From Acinetobacter sp. S54 (lineage in GTDB: Bacteria > Pseudomonadota > Gammaproteobacteria > Pseudomonadales > Moraxellaceae): a stretch of DNA of 40,652 nt. Below are positions 16,328-24,683 of the stretch, piece after piece. The stretch's first letter is position 1; each line of letters starts with the position of its first letter. Below the pieces are notes generated by a model. It worked only from the letters and a program-made list of their open reading frames with translations, had not been told where the DNA came from and did no database searches. Position numbers and translations under genes: made by a program. The stretch covers positions 1 to 40,652 of the forward strand of contig NZ_JACVUI010000020.1 of assembly GCF_016624945.1 (NCBI RefSeq). Reading direction: 5' to 3'.

Positions 16328-17238
16328 ACCACTTGCTCCGTTTGCATGCTTTTATGTACGCCATAGCTCCAATTCTTGGTGATCAGCCATTTGCGATATG
16401 CAGTCGCTAGTGCATCAGCTTTCGTCGGAATTTCCAGTTTTTCCAAAGGAAGTTTTAAAGGCACATGATTTTCCAGAATCGGTTTGTCCTGAGTAAAAAT
16501 TTTCTGTTGAAATAAAACCATATCGGTCATGCTGCTCGTCTGATCATCCAAAATCATCAGTAAATGCGCCCGAATATGAGTTTCACTCAGGGGTTGAATG
16601 AAAAGACACACTACATCAGCTGGAATAATCCCCTCAGCCGCAGTATTCACTTTATATAAAATCGCGTTTAAGGGGGAAGCAACGCGATAGACATATTCAG
16701 TTTCTTGCGGCTGAGGTGAACTCGGTGCGGCAAGTGGTTGAGTAAAAAAACACTCTGTTGCCCAGATTTCATCGACATCTTCACGCCATTCAACTTGATA
16801 GGGTTTGACTGCAGTTTCTGGTTCAGCTCCCAATATACCTGTATGGACATATGGGAAATGTGCCATATCCAGAAAATTTTCTATGCCCCGTAGTGGTGAT
16901 GTGCGTACCCCGTAAGCACCACACGGCACACGGCGTGCTTCTGCAACTTCATATTCATCAAGCTGAAATAATGGTTTTTTTTCAGTTCCGACACATAACC
17001 ATACAAAACCAAAAGCCACTTGCACAGCCAAATTCAACATGTCTACATCGAGTGAATCGAACTTCACCTGATAAATATGAACACCATTGATGATATCTCG
17101 ATGGATACTTAAAGTTTGTCCATCCAGACATGTTTTTATCTGCTGGCACTGAACGAATTCCTGCTCTGAAGCAACCACAATCCATTCACCTAACAAACTA
17201 GATGAAATCATCTGAGAATACTGCTGTGTATTAGGCAT
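16324..17238 (-). CDS. Rieske-type oxygenase catalytic subunit lacking its Rieske cluster
   Basis: This 304-residue protein has the mononuclear non-haem iron site of Rieske oxygenase alpha subunits: ENFLDMAHFPYVH, with D124, H127 and H132, and a late TQDKPILE segment near residue 250 typical of the vanillate/N-demethylase branch. The N-terminal 90 residues resemble a Rieske fold but contain no CxH or CxxH pair, so no 2Fe-2S cluster can be bound. That degenerate arrangement is known from the N7-demethylase NdmC. It overlaps the upstream Rieske gene by eight bases and the downstream GST-like gene by four, implying one complex. I infer oxidation or N-demethylation of a purine from the flanking transporter and deaminase. 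Confidence 0.8.
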   Translation of the reverse strand: MPNTQQYSQMISSSLLGEWIVVASEQEFVQCQQIKTCLDGQTLSIHRDIINGVHIYQVKFDSLDVDMLNLAVQVAFGFVWLCVGTEKKPLFQLDEYEVAEARRVPCGAYGVRTSPLRGIENFLDMAHFPYVHTGILGAEPETAVKPYQVEWREDVDEIWATECFFTQPLAAPSSPQPQETEYVYRVASPLNAILYKVNTAAEGIIPADVVCLFIQPLSETHIRAHLLMILDDQTSSMTDMVLFQQKIFTQDKPILENHVPLKLPLEKLEIPTKADALATAYRKWLITKNWSYGVHKSMQTEQVV

Positions 17239-17887
17239 GGCTGAGTTTCTCCGACTCCAGATTTTCTCGCATCTGTCTTAATAACGGATGACATTGGGTA
17301 GGCTTTGCGCTTTGTGATAACATGGCATGTACCGTCACAACATTGGTCTGTGTCGGCGTGAGATAAATACGTAATGTGCGATCTGCTGCATCATCTCGCC
17401 AACTCAATCCATTGCGCATAGCGCATTCAGTCAAACCCACTTCCAATAAATAATCTTGTACTTGAGACAGTGTGACCGAGATAGTGACAGACCCTGCATA
17501 GACTGATTGTATTTCCTCAAATAAAGGATCAATATCAGGAGGAGTATCTTCGCCATACCAAATCAGGCCTGAATTTTCCATGACGGCATAAGATCTTGCA
17601 CATAAACTTTTTGGTGCGCGCTGTTCAGGCTGAGCAGGAATACGCTGACAATGCCCATCTTCTGCGGCAAACTGCCAGCCATGATAGGCACAGACCAGAC
17701 TTTCACCCCGTACCTGTCCCAAACTTAAACGCACACTACGATGTGGACAACGGTTTTCCCAGATTTGAACATGACCCTGCATGGAACGCCAGACAGCAAC
17801 ATCTTTATCCCTCACCAAAACCTGCTCTACCTCACCCGTTTCGATCAGTATAGAAGGGACTAACGGAGTCCATTGACCTGTGATCAT
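17231..17887 (-). CDS. Stand-alone Rieske 2Fe-2S protein with vestigial oxygenase tail
   Basis: This protein of about 218 residues carries a complete Rieske motif, CPH-x16-CAYH (about residues 47-69 from the chosen start), so it binds a 2Fe-2S cluster and should pass electrons. The remaining 90 or so C-terminal residues look like a shortened oxygenase catalytic domain without the D-x2-H-x4-H iron site. It is therefore the mirror image of the next protein, which keeps the iron site and lacks the cluster. The start is taken at the ATG at 17885-17887, nine bases after GAGG; the ATG six bases further upstream is an alternative. It follows the BMP gene after about 40 bases. Confidence 0.78.
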   Translation of the reverse strand: MITGQWTPLVPSILIETGEVEQVLVRDKDVAVWRSMQGHVQIWENRCPHRSVRLSLGQVRGESLVCAYHGWQFAAEDGHCQRIPAQPEQRAPKSLCARSYAVMENSGLIWYGEDTPPDIDPLFEEIQSVYAGSVTISVTLSQVQDYLLEVGLTECAMRNGLSWRDDAADRTLRIYLTPTQTNVVTVHAMLSQSAKPTQCHPLLRQMRENLESEKLSHA

Positions 17888-17929
17888 GCCCATTTTCCTC
17901 AATATAACTTAAACCACTTTGCCCAATTT

Positions 17930-19108
17930 TTATTTTGGCAATACACCTTGCACACCTTGTACATAGAAGTTCATTTTGTCGAGTTGCGCTTCGGTATAAG
18001 CACTGCCTGCCTTGACAAATTCTTTACCTGCCTGTGTATATAGAGGACCTGCAAATGGATTCAATTTGCCTGCTTTAATCGCATCACGACGAGCTAATAC
18101 CATCTTTTTGGCATCCGCAGAGACCGCTGTTCCAATATTTTCAACATTGACCGTACCTTCTTTTACACCATAGTAGATCGGTGCATTGCTCCATTTTTTC
18201 GCAGCAACATCTTTCAGCACTTTGTCGTAAATCGGATCCCAATGTAGTACCGCCGCACCCAATTGTGCATCGCCACCAAATTTACCCATATCTGAGTTCC
18301 AACCTAATCCCCAAACACCTTTTTGTTTGGCTGCCTGAACAACTGCTGGCGAATCAGTATTTTGTAATAACACATCACAACCTTGTGAAATCAAAGCCAA
18401 TGCAGCATCACGTTCTTTACCTGGATCAAACCATGAACTCACCCAAACCACCTGTGTCGTGATTTTTGGATTAACGCTACGCGCGCCAATGGTAAATGCA
18501 TTGATATTACGCACTACTTCTGGAATGGGATAAGAACCGACAAAGCCGATTTTATTGGTCTTACTTTTGCTTCCCGCCAATACACCCAGTAAATACGCCC
18601 CTTGATAGGTACGAATATTATAGTTGCCCATATTCTTGCCAGACTTATAGCCCGTCGCATGCATAAATACGGTATTCGGATAAGTACGTGAAACTTTTTC
18701 CATCGCATTCATATAGCCAAATGAAGTTCCGAAGATTACTTTATTGCCTTGCTGCGCTAGATTACGAAATACTCGCTCTGCATCTCCTGTTTCAGGCACG
18801 TTGGCAACAAAGGTGGTTTTTACCGCTCCTTTCAGATCTTTTTCTGTGCGAATGCGAGATTGGTCATGTGCATATGTCCAGCCATGATCACCTGGCGGGC
18901 CAATATAAACAAAGGCTGCTTTGAGTGGATCAGCCGCATAAGCTGTAGTCACCATTGTTGCAGTTGTCGATAGAGCCCCTACGGTGAGTAAACCACTACT
19001 AGCCGCACAAAATGCAGTCTTCTTAAATTTTGAGAATAATTTTGAAAATAAACCCTGTGGGCTTTGATCGCGTAACGTATTTGGATTTTTGTTCATTTCA
19101 ATAGACAT
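17930..19108 (-). CDS. BMP-family purine/nucleoside-binding ABC protein
   Basis: This 392-residue periplasmic substrate-binding protein belongs to the BMP (PnrA/Med) family. The N-terminus is long and basic, with a hydrophobic stretch and an AYAAD cleavage site near residue 58. No lipobox Cys is seen, so it is soluble rather than a lipoprotein. Family features include AFVYIGPPGDHGWTYAHD at the mature start and IGFVGSYPIPEVVRNINAF in the middle. The sequence reminds me of the subgroup annotated as purine-binding. GGGG seven bases upstream supports the start. The gene heads the Rieske operon, while its permeases and ATPase lie 5-9 kb downstream on the same strand. Confidence 0.87.
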   Translation of the reverse strand: MSIEMNKNPNTLRDQSPQGLFSKLFSKFKKTAFCAASSGLLTVGALSTTATMVTTAYAADPLKAAFVYIGPPGDHGWTYAHDQSRIRTEKDLKGAVKTTFVANVPETGDAERVFRNLAQQGNKVIFGTSFGYMNAMEKVSRTYPNTVFMHATGYKSGKNMGNYNIRTYQGAYLLGVLAGSKSKTNKIGFVGSYPIPEVVRNINAFTIGARSVNPKITTQVVWVSSWFDPGKERDAALALISQGCDVLLQNTDSPAVVQAAKQKGVWGLGWNSDMGKFGGDAQLGAAVLHWDPIYDKVLKDVAAKKWSNAPIYYGVKEGTVNVENIGTAVSADAKKMVLARRDAIKAGKLNPFAGPLYTQAGKEFVKAGSAYTEAQLDKMNFYVQGVQGVLPK

Positions 19109-19459
19109 CGCATTACCCCAATTTTGTTATGGTATAAACGCCAGAAAATAAAATTGCTCGAATCGCAATGATCTATTTTCCAGAAGACATAGAGGTAAAA
19201 TGCAACGTTTGCGCCAACATTTAGTTTAATATTTTTAATTGATCATTTTTAAATAAAGGTTATACAAAAAGCAGAATAGATCATTCTTTAAATTAAAAAT
19301 AAAATTTATAATAATCAAATTGTTAGAATAAAAATTTTTAGCAGCTACTACTTTCTCTTACGGCACAACAATCGCGCCAAAAAGTAATTTTTTTATCATA
19401 ACAATTGTTTTGCACAAGTGTGGAACATCTAGCCCCACACCTGCTTCAAAATCATATTT
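19109..19459. other. Non-coding region upstream of the purine cluster
   Basis: This 351-base AT-rich stretch lies between the DMT transporter stop and the BMP gene start, both on the minus strand. I see no gene or recognisable riboswitch. It contains a weak hairpin (GTGTGG at 19418-19423 with CCACAC at 19435-19440) that may end the transporter transcript. It must also carry the promoter for the BMP-Rieske operon. Confidence 0.5.
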
Positions 19460-20374
19460 CTAATTCCGAAGTAACTGCGCTGCCTTTGCAGGAGTTTTCT
19501 TCTGCGCGAGAACAATACCCACCAAGATCATGATTCCACCAAGCGTATGATAGATGGTCCACTGTTCAGACAACCACATACTGGCAATAATCGCAGTAAA
19601 TACAGGCATCAAATTCATAAAAATACTGGTACGATTTGGCCCAATCTGTTGTACTGCCACCATCCAGACCAAAGGTGCAATCAATGATGGGAAAAGGCCT
19701 GCATAAAAAACACTTGGCCCATTCTGGGCATTAATGGCATCTAGTCCCAACCATGCAACAAAGGGTAAATGATAAATCAGGGCAAACCCGATTTGGACAT
19801 ACAAACTAATCAATAATGGAATCTGTAACTGCCATTTCTTTAAAAACACCCCATAAAAGGCATAGAAAAAAACGGCAATGACCATAATGCCATCCCCCAA
19901 ATGCCCGCCACTATTTAACAAGCTGCTAAGATGTCCCTGACTCATGACATAGATCAGACCAAAGAAAGAAATCAAACTGCCAATCACAGCAAATTTATTG
20001 GGAATATCTTTTAAGATAAACATCGACACAAAAATGGTGAATACTGGAATAAAGGCATTGATGATGCCCATATTAGTCGCCGTCGTATAATGCGCCGCAC
20101 TATAGGCCAGCCCCTGATATAACACCATTCCAAATGCACTTAATATTGCCAGTTGCCCCAAATGACGACGCACCAGCATGCGCTGCTTCCATACTTGTGG
20201 CAGCATAAAAGGGGTAAGTATAATAAAAGCAATCAACCAGCGATAAAAACTAATACTGACAGGTGAGATCAGATCTGCTGCATAGCGTGTTACCGTAATA
20301 TTTAATGACCAGATTAATACTGCAAGCATTGGCAATAAAAATGCCCACCAATGTACTTTTGCAACGTCTTTCAT
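19460..20374 (-). CDS. DMT-family (EamA) transporter
   Basis: This 304-residue inner-membrane protein has about ten hydrophobic segments in two homologous EamA halves. The first contains VLIWSLNITVTRYAADLISP, typical of the family start. The second half shows the repeat with FYAGLFPSLIAPLVWMVAVQQIGPNRTS. Such proteins usually export amino acids, nucleobases or other metabolites, and specificity cannot be read here. It stands alone between a TetR gene and the purine cluster on the same strand. Membership in the purine cluster is possible but not supported by spacing. Confidence 0.88.
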   Translation of the reverse strand: MKDVAKVHWWAFLLPMLAVLIWSLNITVTRYAADLISPVSISFYRWLIAFIILTPFMLPQVWKQRMLVRRHLGQLAILSAFGMVLYQGLAYSAAHYTTATNMGIINAFIPVFTIFVSMFILKDIPNKFAVIGSLISFFGLIYVMSQGHLSSLLNSGGHLGDGIMVIAVFFYAFYGVFLKKWQLQIPLLISLYVQIGFALIYHLPFVAWLGLDAINAQNGPSVFYAGLFPSLIAPLVWMVAVQQIGPNRTSIFMNLMPVFTAIIASMWLSEQWTIYHTLGGIMILVGIVLAQKKTPAKAAQLLRN

Positions 20375-20480
20375 GAGTCAACTCGAATCGACTAGCGTGG
20401 GATATATTGTGAGCAATGTCGAATTAAATTGAAATATCGCATTTCAGACATTTATACAGCACATTGGACATCCATATCGA

Positions 20481-21134
20481 TCAAGTTTCAAATAGATCCC
20501 ATGCTTTCATGGCATGTTCAACGACCTGATTCAGCTCATCGATATTAGCACCGTCCCTTGCCTGTACAGTTAAGCCCTGAATCACCGTACAATAAAAATC
20601 TGTCATTGTCGCTATAGGTGCGACATTAGAGAGATCACCCTCCCGAACGCCCTGTTGTAGCCTTTCGCATAATTTTTGTTTGGTAGCTAAACGTTTTTCT
20701 AGCAAATTATGTTGTACATCCTGTGTTTGTTCCGAACCATTCATAGCCGCGGTAATCAACATACAACCCTTTGGTTTGTTTGGCTGCATTAAACGTTTGA
20801 TATTGTCATACAAAAATAGTTCAAATGCGATTTTTGCCGTCCGTGCTTGTGTAAAAATCGGTTCGATCGGGCAGGCTTCATGCGCCAAATAATAATCAAT
20901 ACTTTTATAAAATAATGCGGTTTTATCACCAAAACTGCTGTAGAGACTTGGGGCTGTGATTTCAAGCGCCTGTGTTAAATCATTAATCGAAGTTGCCTCA
21001 TAGCCATGCTCCCAAAACAGCAACATAGCTTTTTGCAAGGCCTGCTCTTCATTAAAGCATTTTGGTCGACCCCGCTTTTTCTTGGGTAACTCAGTCAGCT
21101 CATCCATCATCAATGTATTATCCAATTTTGTCAT
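20481..21134 (-). CDS. TetR-family regulator divergent from MFS exporter
   Basis: This protein of about 217 residues begins with a KKKRGRPKCF basic arm and a helix-turn-helix (ALEITAPSLYSSFGDKTALF). The GRP arm with this motif is typical of the TetR subgroup of AcrR/NemR-like regulators. The start is taken at MTKLDN (21132-21134), preceded by GTGAGC; the longer frame back to 21197 would run through the control region. It is divergent from the MFS exporter at 21275. A TGATCA-centred dyad between them (21213-21224) is a likely operator, so it probably represses the exporter. Confidence 0.83.
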   Translation of the reverse strand: MTKLDNTLMMDELTELPKKKRGRPKCFNEEQALQKAMLLFWEHGYEATSINDLTQALEITAPSLYSSFGDKTALFYKSIDYYLAHEACPIEPIFTQARTAKIAFELFLYDNIKRLMQPNKPKGCMLITAAMNGSEQTQDVQHNLLEKRLATKQKLCERLQQGVREGDLSNVAPIATMTDFYCTVIQGLTVQARDGANIDELNQVVEHAMKAWDLFET

Positions 21135-21175
21135 AAAGCTCACAGCTATTTTTATAACAATCATTATTAAATTAA

Positions 21176-21224
21176 TTGACGTCAGATATTTTTTCAACTA
21201 TTTTTATTTTCATAGTGATCACTA
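21176..21224 (+). promoter_or_regulatory. Promoter and overlapping operator for the MFS exporter
   Basis: TTGACG (21176-21181), a 17-base spacer and TATTTT (21199-21204) form a reasonable promoter. TAGTGATCACTA (21213-21224), a perfect 12-bp dyad, lies at the expected transcription start, so a bound TetR protein would block initiation. Confidence 0.5.
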
Positions 21225-21274
21225 CAAAATAAATTAGCACGATTTTTCATCTCTAGACATAAGGTTGAAATTCA

Positions 21275-22489
21275 ATGGATAGCTCTCCTACCACTCCACC
21301 TAATCCTGTTACACAAGGCAGCTGGCTGGCTATACTAGCCGTTTCAATTGCCGCATTTGCTTTGGTTACCAGCGAATTTTTACCTATTGGCGTACTCAAT
21401 AGTGTTGCCAGCGATTTGAAAATTTCAACAGGTACAGCAGGGCTAATTATTACACTTCCTGGCGTAATGGCTGCTTTTGCAGCGCCTTTACTTCCTGTGG
21501 CAATGAAACAGTTAGATCGTCGTTATGTTCTGATTTTATTAACATTGGTCATGGTGGTTGCCAATAGTATTACTGCAATCGCTGATAGTTTTAATCTTCT
21601 GCTCGTGAGCCGGTTAATTCTGGGGATTTCAATTGGTGGCTTTTGGGCGACCGCAATTGCTCTAAGTGGCAAACTGGCTCCGGCAAGCTTGCCCATCTCT
21701 AAAGCAACAGCCGTCGTTATGGCGGGTGTGACATTGGCAACTGTGTTGGGCGTCCCTATTGGCACATGGCTGAGTGAGTTTTATGGATGGCGTAGTGCAT
21801 TTGCAATCACTGCGGTCATTGGTTTTGCCGTATTCTTACTTCAGCTCATCTTTTTACCGAAACTTCGACCTGATTCAGCCATTCATTTACGTGATCTGCC
21901 TGCTCTACTTCGCATTCCCAAAGCACGAAGTGGGATGTTAATCATACTCCTTATCGGATTAGCGCATTTTTGTGCTTATAGTTATCTTGCACCATTTTTC
22001 AAACATATTGCGGGTTTTGATGGTACGACCATTGGCATGTTGTTATTGCTCTATGGTATTGCAGGAGTTTTTGGCAATGCCTTTGCGGGGTATAGCGGCA
22101 ATTTAAATATTCGCTATACACTGGCTTTTGTTGGCATATGCTTCGCCATTGTATTCTTTGGATTTCCTGTATTTGCGATTCATGAAACAGGGGCATTTGT
22201 TTTAACTGCCTTATGGGGGTTTGCTTTTGGTGCATTTCCCACATCAGCCAATATTTGGATGTTTGTACATGCACCTCAGGCAGTTGAGAAAGGCATGCCT
22301 TTATTTGTAGGATTATTTCAAGTCATGATCGCGAGTGGATCGCTTCTAGGCGGTTTTGTAGTTGATCATTTCAATGAAAATATTCTAATTTATGGGGTAC
22401 TGAGTTTTATTCTTTTAGCACTGTTGTCTATTTTCACATTAGCTAAAGGTTTAAATAATCCAAAAATCACCTGTGACAATGAAGCATGA
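21275..22489 (+). CDS. MFS exporter (DHA1 family, NepI/AraJ-like)
   Basis: This 404-residue protein has twelve hydrophobic segments. It shows the drug:H+ antiporter-1 style opening FALVTSEFLPIGVLNSVASDL, a conserved loop near LDRRYVLI, and motif C-like GVTLATVLGVPIGTWLSEFYGWR. This resembles exporters such as NepI (purine ribonucleosides), AraJ and SotB. The substrate cannot be stated with certainty. The next gene, an AraC regulator, overlaps its stop by four bases (ATGA). It is divergent from a TetR regulator. The gene is thus flanked by two regulators, one probably repressing and the other co-transcribed. Confidence 0.88.
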   Translation: MDSSPTTPPNPVTQGSWLAILAVSIAAFALVTSEFLPIGVLNSVASDLKISTGTAGLIITLPGVMAAFAAPLLPVAMKQLDRRYVLILLTLVMVVANSITAIADSFNLLLVSRLILGISIGGFWATAIALSGKLAPASLPISKATAVVMAGVTLATVLGVPIGTWLSEFYGWRSAFAITAVIGFAVFLLQLIFLPKLRPDSAIHLRDLPALLRIPKARSGMLIILLIGLAHFCAYSYLAPFFKHIAGFDGTTIGMLLLLYGIAGVFGNAFAGYSGNLNIRYTLAFVGICFAIVFFGFPVFAIHETGAFVLTALWGFAFGAFPTSANIWMFVHAPQAVEKGMPLFVGLFQVMIASGSLLGGFVVDHFNENILIYGVLSFILLALLSIFTLAKGLNNPKITCDNEA

Positions 22490-23244
22490 CTGACCTAATC
22501 CCCCCTTCACAGAATCTGGCACAAAAACTGGAAATTAATGAATTTTTTTTCCATCCACATGACAGTATCTGCCCACATTCTTCCGTGTGGGGTGATTTTA
22601 ATTTTAGTTTAAATGGCATTCTGGAAATTCAGGTGGGTGAGCGAACGTTTCTTGCTCCACCGAATTATGGTTTGTGGTTACCGCCACAAACTAGCCATTT
22701 TTGTATTGCAGTTGAGCAGCCAACCCATTTTATTTGTATCCGTGTGCATCCGGAGTTATGCGCATATTTTAATACCAGTCCCAAGACGCTTGAAATTCGC
22801 CCCTTTTTTCATGCACTTGTTAAAGAATTATTACATCATCAATCCCAACCGGACTTGGCAGAATATCAGCATTTATTACAAGTGTTATTGGATCAAATGC
22901 TCGCAGCAGATTGTTATGATCATTACCTACCCCAAACAACAAATCCTATCTTGGCGCCTATTCTGGATCAATTGGGGCAACGTCAATCTTTTGACCAGAG
23001 TTTGCAACAGATTTTAGAAAATTTTCAAATCAGCGAACGCCATGCCTTGCGTCTCAGTCAGCAGGAATTGCATTTATCTTTATCCGAGTGGCGTAATCGC
23101 GCCAAAATCGTTTACGCTATTGGACAAATCCAGCAAGGCAGTGCGATTAAACGTATTGCACTGGATCTTGGCTACCAGCACAGTTCCAGTTTTATCGAGT
23201 TTTTTAAACGCTATACCGGCCAAACACCCTTACAAATGAAATAA
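22486..23244 (+). CDS. AraC-family transcriptional regulator
   Basis: This 252-residue protein has an N-terminal cupin-like sensor domain (about 20-120, with GERTFLAPPNYGLWLPPQTSH) and a C-terminal AraC double helix-turn-helix (about 150-252). The C-terminal domain ends in IALDLGYQHSSSFIEFFKRYTGQTP, the family signature. The start codon overlaps the MFS stop codon, so it is translationally coupled to the exporter. Proteins of this layout often regulate the adjacent exporter in response to its substrate; that is inference here. Confidence 0.9.
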   Translation: MTDLIPPSQNLAQKLEINEFFFHPHDSICPHSSVWGDFNFSLNGILEIQVGERTFLAPPNYGLWLPPQTSHFCIAVEQPTHFICIRVHPELCAYFNTSPKTLEIRPFFHALVKELLHHQSQPDLAEYQHLLQVLLDQMLAADCYDHYLPQTTNPILAPILDQLGQRQSFDQSLQQILENFQISERHALRLSQQELHLSLSEWRNRAKIVYAIGQIQQGSAIKRIALDLGYQHSSSFIEFFKRYTGQTPLQMK

Positions 23245-23369
23245 ATTTCATTTAGTACGAAGATCTTCACTGTTTTTGCACAGAAATCCCAAGCTAGCCA
23301 CTTGCCTTTCTGCATAAATCTCCTTAAAACAAGACATCACTTTTTTCTTTATTTCATTTAAGGATTTTT

Positions 23370-23915
23370 ATGAGCAATTCAGTTTATGACATTCCAGTCA
23401 AAACCATTTCAGGGGAAGATACGTCATTAAATCAATACCAAGGTAAGGTACTTTTGATTGTCAATGTCGCCTCTAAATGTGGCCTGACACCACAATATGA
23501 AGGACTGGAAAAACTGTATCAGTCACAAAAAGAGCACGGTCTGGAAATTTTGGGTTTTCCAGCCAATAATTTTCTAGAGCAAGAGCCAGGCACAGATAAT
23601 GAAATTCAGCAATTTTGCTCGCTAAGTTATGATGTTCATTTTCCATTATTCTCTAAAGTCTCTGTTGCAGGCGAAAATAAACATCCTCTTTACCAAACCT
23701 TAATCTCTGCACAACCCAAACGTATCGGTGAGGGTCCTTGGTGGCAAGATTTAGTCGAATATGGTCTGACCCCGAATCCAAAACCTGAAGTACTATGGAA
23801 TTTTGAGAAATTCCTGATTAATAAAAAAGGCGAAGTAGTAGCACGTTTTGCACCTGATATTACTGCGGATGATCCGCGCCTAACCGATGCAATCCAAGCC
23901 GAATTAGCCAAGTAA
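23370..23915 (+). CDS. Glutathione peroxidase (thiol peroxidase of the GPx family)
   Basis: This 181-residue enzyme reduces hydroperoxides with thiols. The active-site Cys is C37 in VASKCGLTPQYEGLE (cysteine rather than selenocysteine). The conserved Gln lies in LEQEPGT and the Trp/Asn in WNFEKFL, completing the catalytic set. The thioredoxin fold covers the whole length. Bacterial members such as BtuE often use thioredoxin in practice. It is a single gene; RBS AGGA lies nine bases before the start. The hairpin at 23922-23952 ends its transcript. Confidence 0.93.
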   Translation: MSNSVYDIPVKTISGEDTSLNQYQGKVLLIVNVASKCGLTPQYEGLEKLYQSQKEHGLEILGFPANNFLEQEPGTDNEIQQFCSLSYDVHFPLFSKVSVAGENKHPLYQTLISAQPKRIGEGPWWQDLVEYGLTPNPKPEVLWNFEKFLINKKGEVVARFAPDITADDPRLTDAIQAELAK

Positions 23916-23921
23916 AGTCTA

Positions 23922-23952
23922 AAAGCACAAGGTCTTCATGACTTTGTGCTTT
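23922..23952 (+). terminator. Terminator of the glutathione peroxidase gene
   Basis: Arms AAAGCACAAGGTC (23922-23934) and GACTTTGTGCTTT (23940-23952) pair over 13 bases with one G-T pair and a five-base loop. The hairpin lies six bases after the stop codon. The U-rich part lies within the 3' arm. Confidence 0.65.
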
Positions 23953-24056
23953 CTATAACAACACCTTCTCTTTTTGCAGCTTTTTGTATTCCTATTGTTT
24001 TTCTGGCTTATAGTGACGCTTAAGTTAATTTCATCCTAATTTTTAGGACTTTTCCC

Positions 24057-24647
24057 ATGCTAAAAATCTTTTTCCCTCTACTCTTTTGTACAATTATACT
24101 TTCAGGTTGTGATCATCCCTCTGCTGAAAGAACACAAGAAAATACCGCAACAGATCATGATGCTATAGAATCGCCAACTACTGACTTTAAAACTGGAAAC
24201 TTTTTTTATATCGCACGGGATGTCGCAGAGATGCAACTTCGTGCAGGTGACTATATTCAGCAGCTAAAACAATCTCAAACTGAGCTACAACAGGCTATAC
24301 AGGAAAAAGATAGTACGCATCTCAAAGAAACAGCCACAACTTTGCAACATCAACTCAAAGGTTTCACTCAGGCATTAAAGGGTTTGAATTTAAAAAGTCA
24401 GGAAATCGAAGATATTCGACAAAAATTACTCGAAAGCAACCAGCAAGTATTAAAAAGCCCATTTTTGAATGGACAAGTAAACTGGGATCAGGTCAACTTT
24501 AAACACATTGAACAGCAAATGAATAGCATTCAAAATGAAATGTTAAAATTAGCAGCCATGATGATTCCCCAATCAGATTCAGCTCAATCCGAAACATCCC
24601 ACATGTCGTCAGAAATTGATCCATCAGATAATAAAACCCACTCTTAA
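24057..24647 (+). CDS. Hypothetical lipoprotein, helical
   Basis: This 196-residue protein has a lipoprotein signal peptide with lipobox LSGC (Cys at residue 18). After a low-complexity Glu/Thr/Asp-rich linker, the middle (about 45-165) is predicted helical, rich in Gln, Lys and Leu, and may form coiled coils. The tail is polar and Ser/His-rich. I do not recognise the family. It is exported and probably anchored in the outer membrane, since the residue after the lipobox Cys is Asp followed by His, which leaves sorting ambiguous (Asp at +2 can retain in the inner membrane). It is convergent with adhP, and its stop lies inside the adhP terminator. Confidence 0.7.
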   Translation: MLKIFFPLLFCTIILSGCDHPSAERTQENTATDHDAIESPTTDFKTGNFFYIARDVAEMQLRAGDYIQQLKQSQTELQQAIQEKDSTHLKETATTLQHQLKGFTQALKGLNLKSQEIEDIRQKLLESNQQVLKSPFLNGQVNWDQVNFKHIEQQMNSIQNEMLKLAAMMIPQSDSAQSETSHMSSEIDPSDNKTHS

Positions 24648-24656
24648 AAGAGTGGG
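24637..24656 (-). terminator. Terminator of adhP
   Basis: CCCACTCTT and AAGAGTGGG (24637-24645 and 24648-24656) form a tight hairpin, followed on the minus strand by TTTTATT. The structure overlaps the end of the convergent lipoprotein gene, including its stop codon. Confidence 0.8.
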
Positions 24657-24683
24657 CATGATTCAATTGAGATTTGAAACGCT

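Noticed and set aside
19109..19459. Purine or xanthine riboswitch ahead of the BMP gene
   Set aside because: I looked for a compact multi-stem leader with conserved loops and found only weak AT-rich repeats; no recognisable riboswitch core.
19460..20374. DMT transporter as part of the purine cluster
   Set aside because: Same strand, but separated by 351 bases with a possible terminator; no sequence clue to purine transport.
22613..23017. 134-residue frame inside the AraC gene
   Set aside because: Out-of-phase shadow of a well-supported AraC regulator.
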